A DNA stretch of 64,000 nt from an uncultured Desulfuromusa sp. (lineage in GTDB: Bacteria; Desulfobacterota; Desulfuromonadia; Desulfuromonadales; Geopsychrobacteraceae), in the NCBI RefSeq assembly GCF_963675815.1, contig NZ_OY776574.1, positions 862,001-926,000 on the forward strand. Reading direction: 5' to 3'. The translations under genes were made by a program, and so were the position numbers. Shown piece after piece: positions 54,752 through 61,780 of this stretch (its first letter is position 1; every line of letters begins with the position of its first letter). The notes beneath the pieces were generated by a model that saw only the letters and a program-made list of their open reading frames with translations, did no database searches and was not told where the DNA came from.

Positions 54752-55690
54752 TCAGTGGCCCTCCTGCTTATCGTGGCTATGATCATCTCCATGACCGTGA
54801 GATTTTCCCTTAGTTGAAAGCAGGTGGAAACCTGTAAACAGCGCCGGCCAAATGGTAAGAACCATAGGAACTATGGCCAGGAAATCCTTCACATTATCGA
54901 TAATCGGTTTTTTCGGCAGATGAACATCAAAGCCGGCCTCTTCAAACGGAACATTGGAGATATAGAACCAACCCGTTCCACCAACCTCTTTTTCGCCGTA
55001 AATATGATCGATATATTTACCTGGGTTCTTTTTGATCCGCTCTTTAGCAATCGTCATGAGGTCTTTCCGTTTGCCAAAAGTCATCACCTGTTGCGGACAA
55101 CTCTCGACACATGCCGGTGGCCGTCCCTCTTTTAAGCGAGTGTCGTAGCAGAAAATACACTTTTTGATCACCGGGTTCAGAACCGAATGATAAGTGTAGG
55201 CAGGAATGTGGAATGGACATGCAATCATACAGTTCCGACAACCGACACAAACTTTGGAATTGTAGATAACAGCACCTTCCGGCGTTTTTTTATAGGCATT
55301 AACGAAACATGAGGTCAGACAAGCAGGCTCATTACAATGATTACATTGAATTTTGCGATACAGAGGCTCGTCAGCGCTTTCGGGCTCATAGCGATTAACA
55401 ATCGTATAAGCTTTATCGGTGGTACGTCGCTTTTGACCGTGGCGCATCTCGTCAAAAACTGAAGTGTCATCAAACGGCAGTGCCGGCTCAGGAAGCTTCT
55501 GCTCTACATTACAAGCGGCCTCACAGGTACGACAACCAACACACCGGGTCAAATCAACCAAGACTCCCATGCCATCAGGAAAACCCTCAAATGAACCGGC
55601 AGCAAATGCTTTTTTTGCTGGGGTCATCATCATAGCAGCCCCACCAGCAGCACTTCCGGCTAAAAATTTCCTACGCGTTATTTTACTCAT
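54752..55690 (-). CDS. HybA-like Tat-exported iron-sulfur protein
   Basis: A 312-residue protein with a twin-arginine signal (TRRKFLAGSAAGGAAMM), cysteine groups for four [4Fe-4S] clusters (CVGCRTCEAAC, CNHCNEPACLTSC, CVGCRNCMIAC, CIFC/CPQQ), and a C-terminal membrane helix (FLAIVPMVLTIWPALFTGF) as in HybA. It wires the quinone-site subunit to a periplasmic redox partner. The ATG at 55690 gives the Tat motif its usual position. It ends two bases before the HybB-like gene. Confidence 0.92.
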   Translation of the reverse strand: MSKITRRKFLAGSAAGGAAMMMTPAKKAFAAGSFEGFPDGMGVLVDLTRCVGCRTCEAACNVEQKLPEPALPFDDTSVFDEMRHGQKRRTTDKAYTIVNRYEPESADEPLYRKIQCNHCNEPACLTSCFVNAYKKTPEGAVIYNSKVCVGCRNCMIACPFHIPAYTYHSVLNPVIKKCIFCYDTRLKEGRPPACVESCPQQVMTFGKRKDLMTIAKERIKKNPGKYIDHIYGEKEVGGTGWFYISNVPFEEAGFDVHLPKKPIIDNVKDFLAIVPMVLTIWPALFTGFHLLSTKGKSHGHGDDHSHDKQEGH

Positions 55691-55726
55691 AACAAATCTC
55701 CTTATTATATTCCCACACAGCAATCA

Positions 55727-56248
55727 TCAGTGACCAGATGAGTGTGCCGGTTCCTTCGGAGCAAAATCTCCAGAACGATAGAACTTATCACCAGCTTCTG
55801 TTTTTGCATGGCAGTCTTCACAACCTGTCGGGCCTCCGATTTCCTGGTGACAGCCCAGACAGTTTAAGTGATAAGCAGCTTTCAAATTCGGCTGATCGTT
55901 ATGGTAAGAATAACCTGGCTTGGGGTTATGTAGATTTTCTGCTGACACAGGATCGGCAGAATGGCAATCCTGGCAAGCTACCACATCCATCTCGACATCC
56001 CCCGTATGGCATTTAGCACAATACTCATTGGCGACGCCCGTTCCTGTGGTGTGATGATGACATTCAGAACAGTTTTCCGTAGCATCAACATGCATCGCGT
56101 GATCAAAAACTACTGGCTCATACAACTCAGCCAGAGAATCAATCTCTATTTCATCTGGATAATCCATTGCGTAACAACTCACAGACAGGACAGAAAACAG
56201 CAATAATACTCCCAGCCCTGTTATAAGTTGTTTACCGGCATTTACCAT
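55727..56248 (-). CDS. pentaheme c-type cytochrome
   Basis: A 173-residue exported protein (signal peptide 1-28) with five CXXCH heme motifs at Cys60, 77, 92, 130 and 143 and additional histidines as distal ligands (FDHAMH, CHHH). The spacing resembles class III/c7-type cytochromes. It is encoded directly before the iron-sulfur subunit and probably takes electrons from it to other periplasmic cytochromes. The C-terminus is His/Lys-rich. Confidence 0.92.
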   Translation of the reverse strand: MVNAGKQLITGLGVLLLFSVLSVSCYAMDYPDEIEIDSLAELYEPVVFDHAMHVDATENCSECHHHTTGTGVANEYCAKCHTGDVEMDVVACQDCHSADPVSAENLHNPKPGYSYHNDQPNLKAAYHLNCLGCHQEIGGPTGCEDCHAKTEAGDKFYRSGDFAPKEPAHSSGH

Positions 56249-56273
56249 AGCCTCTACTCCTTAGTTCTCAATT

Positions 56274-56300
56274 CTGCCTGCAGCAAATTGCTGCAGGCAG
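56274..56300. repeat. perfect 13-bp inverted repeat between small membrane protein and cytochrome genes
   Basis: CTGCCTGCAGCAA and TTGCTGCAGGCAG flank one base. There is no T run after it, so an mRNA-processing or stabilising hairpin is more likely than a terminator. Confidence 0.6.
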
Positions 56301-56335
56301 AGAAATTAAAATACGGTCTGTTGATCCCGATCCGG

Positions 56336-56494
56336 TTAATCCTCATCTCCACTATGAATGTAACGATAAAACATAGGGAAAAAGGTAAAGAACAGCAGAC
56401 ACAGCAGATATTCAAGCCCCTTGATGTAGGTATAGTAATCTACAACGGTATAAATCTGCTCAACATGACCAACATTCATAAAAAAATCGAACAT
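56336..56494 (-). CDS. 52-residue membrane protein in the redox operon
   Basis: A short gene with GAGAGG eight bases before its ATG. The product (MFDFFMNVGHVEQIYTVVDY ... SGDED) has one hydrophobic helix (YLLCLLFFTFFPMFY), a tyrosine-rich amphipathic N-terminus and an acidic tail. It is in line with, and 25 bases after, the first operon gene. No family is recognised; small anchor subunits are common in quinone-cytochrome complexes. Confidence 0.7.
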   Translation of the reverse strand: MFDFFMNVGHVEQIYTVVDYYTYIKGLEYLLCLLFFTFFPMFYRYIHSGDED

Positions 56495-56519
56495 CGCAAA
56501 TACCTCTCAAATAAATAAT

Positions 56520-56765
56520 TCAGTGTTTCTTTGCCGACGTGGCAAGTTTTTTATCGGATGTGCTTTTAGCAGCTTCTTTGGTCATTCCGAACAGAACCAA
56601 AACAGCTGGCACCAATTGAGCAATAATCAACAGCGCACAAAACCCGACAAACAGAAGAACCAGGATGCCGCTGTTATAGGTTTTGCTGGTATCTGTTGCC
56701 AGGACGGGAGAAACCGCCATAAGCATCAGAGCGAAAGTTATCAGTGATGTTTTTACTCCTTGCAT
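56520..56765 (-). CDS. small exported/membrane protein, first paralogue
   Basis: An 81-residue protein: signal-like N-terminus (VKTSLITFALMLMAVSPVLA), a short linker, one strong helix (GILVLLFVGFCALLIIAQLVPAVLVLFGM) and a basic tail. It shares LFVGFxAL and QLVPAxL with the 80-residue protein encoded at 57792-58034. GGAGG precedes the ATG at 56765. It opens the redox operon behind the sigma-54 promoter. Its function is unknown. Confidence 0.75.
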   Translation of the reverse strand: MQGVKTSLITFALMLMAVSPVLATDTSKTYNSGILVLLFVGFCALLIIAQLVPAVLVLFGMTKEAAKSTSDKKLATSAKKH

Positions 56766-56977
56766 TAAATCCTCCTCTTTTAAAGTTTCGTTGCCCATCC
56801 GATGGCAGAACAAATAGCGTAGGGGCAACTGTAAGCATCAAACACAGTTATGCTGCGCACTATACTTGTGAATTCGTCACATTGGAACTTTTTTCTTTCA
56901 TCAATAAACTGACAAAATGACCCCACAGATTTAAACCAGAAACTCCCCCCTTAAAACTGCAATGCCGGGGATTGAAA

Positions 56978-56993
56978 TGCAGAGGTCGTGCCA
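56978..56993 (-). promoter_or_regulatory. consensus sigma-54 promoter of the redox operon
   Basis: On the minus strand TGGCAC-GACCTC-TGCA has GG and GC at exact -24/-12 spacing. Transcription would start near 56966, about 200 bases before the first gene. The 550-base gap 56766-57315 has no gene; it holds this promoter, palindromic motifs upstream at 57081-57097 (GTATA-N7-TATAC) and 57186-57198, and a terminator at 57255-57278. Confidence 0.8.
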
Positions 56994-57185
56994 CTCACTG
57001 GATAACTTTTGATAAACAGATAACTTCCTGTTTTTACTTTATTTATACGCCAAACAAAACCGTTCTTGTCTCGTTTAAACGTATACAAAAAATATACATT
57101 CCAAAACCCTTTAAAGCTCTTTCAGAGCAAACAATAAAGCTATAACTCACTGAGAAATATCATGATTATTTATTCCATACAAATT

Positions 57186-57198
57186 GTATACAGTATAC
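57186..57198. promoter_or_regulatory. palindromic GTATACAGTATAC motif, possible activator site
   Basis: A 13-base near-palindrome about 200 bases upstream of the sigma-54 promoter, the usual distance for an enhancer-binding protein. An identical 11-base core (ATACAGTATAC) stands by the nuo promoter at 48034-48044. Confidence 0.45.
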
Positions 57199-57254
57199 CA
57201 TTAAATGAATATTTTTTTTATATAGATGTGGAATTAAAAATATGGAAAAGAAAT

Positions 57255-57278
57255 AAAAACGGCCCCACAAGAGGCCGA
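57255..57278 (-). terminator. rho-independent terminator after the receiver-like gene
   Basis: On the minus strand CGGCCTC-TTGT-GGGGCCG is followed by TTTTTATTTC, 40 bases after the stop at 57316. Confidence 0.75.
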
Positions 57279-57315
57279 AGAGAAGCAATCAATCACGCCA
57301 CCAAAAACCGTTTAT

Positions 57316-57762
57316 TTACGTTAAAGCAGCCCCAGGGACAACAACAGGAATTTTCCTCCTGAAGATAGCGCCACCAACGCTCTGGCGAGCATGATAACTT
57401 GAAAAAGCACAACTAACCGCCTGGCGAATTTCCTCCCAACCTTCATCACCAACAGGCTTCAAGGCATGATAGAAAATGCCCTCCTTGCGAATCCTACGCA
57501 GCAGCTCCAGTGGCATTTCATCAGAAACCAGAATAATCGACAGGTTACGGTTGCATTTTTTCAGAAGAGGGACAAACCTTGAAATTTGTTGCTCATCAAA
57601 AACACCCCCAAGAAGAACAACCTGAATTGTTTTATCGAGAATACCCGCAAGCGAGTTAACCACTGAATCAGAGGTCGTAACTTCATAATCGTCATCCTTA
57701 AACAGATGAACCAACTGTTCCCGAGCAGCCTGATCTTTGTTCGCGATAAGAAGACCATTCAT
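57316..57762 (-). CDS. degenerate receiver-domain protein (pseudo-receiver)
   Basis: A 148-residue protein with the receiver fold pattern (GLLIANKDQAAREQLVHLFKDDDYEV, VVLLGGVFDEQ, ILVSDEM, HALKPVG). The lysine of the last motif is kept, but the phosphoacceptor aspartate is replaced by glycine (about residue 52) and the acidic pair is reduced. It has no output domain. It probably acts by protein contact rather than phosphorylation. It is the second gene after the 80-residue membrane protein. Confidence 0.75.
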   Translation of the reverse strand: MNGLLIANKDQAAREQLVHLFKDDDYEVTTSDSVVNSLAGILDKTIQVVLLGGVFDEQQISRFVPLLKKCNRNLSIILVSDEMPLELLRRIRKEGIFYHALKPVGDEGWEEIRQAVSCAFSSYHARQSVGGAIFRRKIPVVVPGAALT

Positions 57763-57791
57763 AAAACCACCTCACTTGCCGATAAGTATCA

Positions 57792-58034
57792 TTATCGATT
57801 CGGAACCTCTGGCTTAATATTATGTTTGCGGGCAAAGAGACCTTTCAGGATTCCGGCAAACAACAGGCAAGCTGGAACCAGCTGAAAAACAACAATCAAA
57901 GCAAAGAAGCCGACAAAAAGCATCAGCAACAACGAACCACCCTCTTCTGCAGGTGCTGCAGCAGCAACTGCAGGCGACACTGCAGAGGCAACACAAATCA
58001 AAGCGACAACACTGTTACGAATAATATTCTTCAT
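57792..58034 (-). CDS. small exported/membrane protein, second paralogue
   Basis: An 80-residue protein: signal-like start (NIIRNSVVALICVASAVSPAVAAA), linker, one helix (LLLMLFVGFFALIVVFQLVPACLLFAGI) and a basic tail. It is clearly related to the 81-residue protein at 56520-56765. GGAGG lies before the ATG at 58034, and a near-consensus sigma-54 promoter lies 47 bases upstream. Its function is unknown. Confidence 0.75.
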   Translation of the reverse strand: MKNIIRNSVVALICVASAVSPAVAAAAPAEEGGSLLLMLFVGFFALIVVFQLVPACLLFAGILKGLFARKHNIKPEVPNR

Positions 58035-58080
58035 CACAACCTCCATGTTTTTATTTCACTTGTTGATACCCACAAAGACA

Positions 58081-58096
58081 TACAGAAGTTGTGCCA
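58081..58096 (-). promoter_or_regulatory. near-consensus sigma-54 promoter
   Basis: TGGCAC-AACTTC-TGTA keeps a perfect -24 element, but the -12 element reads GT instead of GC. It would start a transcript near 58069 for the small membrane protein and the pseudo-receiver. Confidence 0.45.
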
Positions 58097-58434
58097 AAAA
58101 CACGGACAAAACAAAGAATAACCATAACCTGCTGTTTTTATTTTTCTTTTTTGCTTTCTAGTGATTTTTTATAGCCCCCCTCCAAGCCAATGAAATATTT
58201 TTTTCATACAGTTCAAGCACCAGAAAATGAGCTCAAAAAACCCAAAAAAACAACTAACCATCTGTTATCATTATACTTCACCCTAAACAAGATGAATCAA
58301 AGTGCAAAAAAATACTGCATATTTTATTTATTCCTAAACTTCAGGGTCTCCCTTCTCTATTCATTATCAAATCCTTTTTTCTCCGTTTCCAGAACTTTGG
58401 CCATTTTACGGTGCCGGCTTTTGTGACTTATTTC

Positions 58435-58463
58435 TTGACTGTTTTCCCTTCCCTTATTAGTAT
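58435..58463 (+). promoter_or_regulatory. sigma-70 promoter of the sigma-54 activator gene
   Basis: TTGACT, a 17-base spacer and TAGTAT, about 75 bases before the activator gene. The rest of the 505-base gap (58035-58539) is AT-rich and shows only the minus-strand promoter at 58081. Confidence 0.5.
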
Positions 58464-58539
58464 GAAACGCTTTGAAAATTCGCTATTTAAACTTTTTTAG
58501 TTTCTTCTATAGCTGACCCAGAAGGCAATCCGGATCATC

Positions 58540-59958
58540 ATGAACGAAAATGCTGAACATAAAATTTTAGTTATTGACGATGAAGCGGTTATCCGTGAAG
58601 GCCTTCGTCAGACACTCACCATAGAAGGGTATCAGGTCATCGTTGCCCAAAATGGTAAAGTTGGCATGGAGAAACTACAAAAAGATAGCTTCAGTGTCGT
58701 GATCAGCGATCTTAAAATGCCGATAATGGGTGGAATTGAAGTTCTAAAAACAATTTCGGTCCTCCAGCCCAACGTGCCTGTCATCATCATTACCGGCTTC
58801 GCAACAGTGGATTCGGCAGTTGATGCCATGAAAAATGGAGCGTTTGAGTACCTGACAAAACCCTTCCTACCAGATCAAATCGTTGAAAAGGTACAATCTG
58901 CAGTCAAGCAAAGGCTGCTGAACCTTGAGTCTGAAGTTATTACTGAAAGTATCCCAGACGAAACCGTTGCTGATTCCTTTATCGGTAAAAGTGACGCCAT
59001 GCAGAAGGTCTTCCAGCGGATACTTCAAGTCGCCCCGACAACCAGTTCCGTTCTTATTACAGGAGAAAGCGGAACCGGCAAGGAATTAGTTGCCAGGGCA
59101 ATTCACAACAATAGTCCGCGAAAAGACGAACCGTTTGTTGCGATTGATTGCAACTCACTCCCGGAGAATCTCCTGGAAAGTGAATTATTCGGACACGTTA
59201 AAGGTTCTTTTACCGGTGCCACTCAGTCAAAACCCGGGTTGTTCAGCGTAGCTAGTGGTGGAAGCTTATTCCTTGATGAAATAGCTAATCTGAGCATGGC
59301 AACACAGGCCAAGCTTCTGCGGGTTCTGCAACAGCGCGAAGTCGCCCCCATTGGCGGGACCAAAGCCACTCCTATCGACATCCGCCTGATCGCGGCTACG
59401 AATCGTGGTCTGGATAAAATGGTTGAAGAGGGACTCTTTCGTGATGACCTCTATTTTCGCCTCAACATTATCCCTATCAGTCTACCGCCACTCCGCGAGC
59501 GTGCTGGCGATATTCCTCTGCTGATCGGCTATTTCTTGAAGAAATTTTCAGAAGAGATCGGAAGAGAGATTAAAGGTCTTTCTGCAGACGCCCACCTCGC
59601 CCTTCATGACTATCCATTCCCGGGAAATGTCCGTGAATTGGAAAATATCATTGAAAGGGCGGTCGTTCTGACCCAAGGAGATCTGATCCAGAGGGACAGT
59701 CTGGAACTACCAACATCTCAGGAAATAGAATCCGCTCTTCCTAATTTTCCTGCTCCAACCAACACCGATGAGCTTAAAGAAGTCAAACGCATCGCTCGCG
59801 AACAAGCTGTTGAACCGGTGGAAAAAGCTTTTGTCTATGCCGCTCTGGAGAGAAACAACTGGAATGTGACAAAAGCGGCAGAAGAAACAGGAATGCTCAG
59901 ACCCAACTTTCAGGCGCTGTTAAAAAAACTTGGTATTTCGGTCAAAGACCACGTATAA
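58540..59958 (+). CDS. sigma-54-dependent response regulator (NtrC/AtoC-like)
   Basis: A 472-residue regulator. The receiver domain has Asp57 (SDLKMP) and Lys107 (TKPF). The AAA+ domain has Walker A GESGTGKE (175-182) and a sigma-54 contact loop reading GSFTGA (222-227) instead of GAFTGA. A C-terminal Fis-type helix-turn-helix follows (NNWNVTKAAEETGMLRPNFQALLKKLG). It is convergent with the heme-binding histidine kinase gene (8-base gap) and next to two sigma-54-type promoters, which are its likely targets. Confidence 0.94.
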   Translation: MNENAEHKILVIDDEAVIREGLRQTLTIEGYQVIVAQNGKVGMEKLQKDSFSVVISDLKMPIMGGIEVLKTISVLQPNVPVIIITGFATVDSAVDAMKNGAFEYLTKPFLPDQIVEKVQSAVKQRLLNLESEVITESIPDETVADSFIGKSDAMQKVFQRILQVAPTTSSVLITGESGTGKELVARAIHNNSPRKDEPFVAIDCNSLPENLLESELFGHVKGSFTGATQSKPGLFSVASGGSLFLDEIANLSMATQAKLLRVLQQREVAPIGGTKATPIDIRLIAATNRGLDKMVEEGLFRDDLYFRLNIIPISLPPLRERAGDIPLLIGYFLKKFSEEIGREIKGLSADAHLALHDYPFPGNVRELENIIERAVVLTQGDLIQRDSLELPTSQEIESALPNFPAPTNTDELKEVKRIAREQAVEPVEKAFVYAALERNNWNVTKAAEETGMLRPNFQALLKKLGISVKDHV

Positions 59959-59966
59959 ACCGCCCC

Positions 59967-61568
59967 TCAAGACGACATCCCCTCTTTATCCGGCCCCTCT
60001 AGTGAGGCGGCCCCTGCAATCGGCAAATAAATAGTGAAACGGGTTCCCTCTCCTTCCCGACTCTTAACATCCACATGCCCGCCATGATTGTTGATTATTC
60101 CGTAAGAAACAGACAATCCCAGGCCAAAACCTTTTTGTGCCTTGGTTGAAAAAAATGGGTCAAAAATTTTATCCAGATTTTCCTGACTGATTCCCGCTCC
60201 CGTATCTTCAACAATAATTTCAACTTCGTTTTTTTTCTCCAGAAGCTTCGTAGTGATTTTCAAAGTTCCACCACTTGGCATTGCCTGACCGGCATTGATA
60301 AACATGTTCAGGAAAACCTGTTGTAGTTGGTCGGTATCAACCTCTAAATCAGGAAGGCCATCCTCGCCATGATAGCGGATATCGACATCCTGAAAAATAA
60401 TCTGATGAGAAACCAGTTCTAAGGTATGCTCAATGATCCGGTTAATAGAATCCAGCTTTTTCTCCGGAAATGACTCCCGGGCAAACTCAAGAAGACCACG
60501 GACAATCTTTGCACATCGTCCCGTTTCTGAAACAATCAAATCAAGATTGTCTTTGACCTGCGGTGGCAGATCAGGCGTTTTTGATGACAGGGAGGCAAAC
60601 ATCAAAATCCCGGTCAAAGGATTGTTAATTTCATGTGCAACCCCGGCAACAAGTTCTCCCATAGAAGCTAATTTCGCTGAACGCAAAAGTTGTCCTTGCA
60701 TATCCGTAATTTCTGCCGTTCGCATTTCCACCTTATGTTCCAGAGTATTGCCCCAGTCTTTCAGCTCAATTTGCGCCTGAGCAAGATTATCAGCCATAGT
60801 ATTGAATGACCGCCCTAATTCTCCAACTTCATCCCCGGAAAGATGTTTCACCCGTGCTGACAAATCCCCACCGGAAAGAGCTTGCGTCTGCTCCAGCAGC
60901 CCTTGGATGGGATCACAAATATATTTTTTAGTCAGCAGATAATGACAAAAAGATAAAACTATCAGCATAATCATGGTGGAAACAATGACATCCTGATGAT
61001 GGGTATGGGCCAAATTCGCCATCTGATCCTGAGAAATCACCATATCCAGAACCCCAATTTTCTTCTCTTCCGGAGAGTGGGCATGGCAAGCGGCTGTATA
61101 GCAGCTCGGTTCGTTATAAATCCCGCGTGTAATACTCAAATATTGGGTACCGGTGTCGTCAGAAAATGTGCGGCTACGCTTTTCGATCGGCACATCCACC
61201 AGAGCCTTGGACCCCTCCAGATGACAAAAAGAACAACTTTCATCCTTCTCGCTCAAAGTCGTTCCAATTTCGTGTTTGTTCATTGAAAAAACGACGATGC
61301 CCTCTTTGCCTAAAATTCTGGCTCTTTTGACACGTGGAGTACGGCCGATTTCCTCAATCATCAGTTGTAGCTGCTCATTGTTGTCAGCCAGCATAAGGTG
61401 GTGGGAATCCCGCAGGATCATTTCTGAAAGAACATCTGCTTCCCGTAAAGCCTTTTCAGTAAAAACCTTCTGCACCTTCTCAATATGAAGTAAAGCCGAA
61501 ATTGACATCACAATAAGCAGAACCAGACTTGATATTGCCGTATATCTAAGAGCCAAACGAATACGCAT
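59967..61568 (-). CDS. heme-c-binding sensor histidine kinase
   Basis: A 533-residue membrane kinase: helix 11-28, periplasmic sensor (30-190) with a CSFCH heme-c motif (Cys112-His116) and a second C-X4-C-H (CYTAACH, Cys156-His162), helix 194-212, HAMP, HisKA with His312 (GVAHEINNPLTG), and a HATPase with N, G1 and G2 boxes. It probably senses periplasmic redox state or a gas and signals to the adjacent sigma-54 activator. Heme-bearing periplasmic sensors are known in Geobacter. Confidence 0.93.
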   Translation of the reverse strand: MRIRLALRYTAISSLVLLIVMSISALLHIEKVQKVFTEKALREADVLSEMILRDSHHLMLADNNEQLQLMIEEIGRTPRVKRARILGKEGIVVFSMNKHEIGTTLSEKDESCSFCHLEGSKALVDVPIEKRSRTFSDDTGTQYLSITRGIYNEPSCYTAACHAHSPEEKKIGVLDMVISQDQMANLAHTHHQDVIVSTMIMLIVLSFCHYLLTKKYICDPIQGLLEQTQALSGGDLSARVKHLSGDEVGELGRSFNTMADNLAQAQIELKDWGNTLEHKVEMRTAEITDMQGQLLRSAKLASMGELVAGVAHEINNPLTGILMFASLSSKTPDLPPQVKDNLDLIVSETGRCAKIVRGLLEFARESFPEKKLDSINRIIEHTLELVSHQIIFQDVDIRYHGEDGLPDLEVDTDQLQQVFLNMFINAGQAMPSGGTLKITTKLLEKKNEVEIIVEDTGAGISQENLDKIFDPFFSTKAQKGFGLGLSVSYGIINNHGGHVDVKSREGEGTRFTIYLPIAGAASLEGPDKEGMSS

Positions 61569-61780
61569 TTATGATTCCCCGTTATTTAAAGCAAAAGCTG
61601 CCTATATCCAGACAATGGTTAACCATACTGGAGAGTGGAGTTTTTTTGAATCATTATTCACTCCGCAGCCTAAAATCATCAATATTTAGAGATAAAGGTT
61701 ATGTCGTGGACATTGCCTTTTGTGAGTTGCTAACGTATAAAAGCATCTCTTATTCTATTGTCAAGATTGGACGATTACAA

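Noticed and set aside
61571..61780. A 70-residue upstream extension of the long UbiD-family protein
   Set aside because: The extra residues have no family similarity and the region serves as the divergent promoter gap; the ATG at 61781 gives the conserved start.
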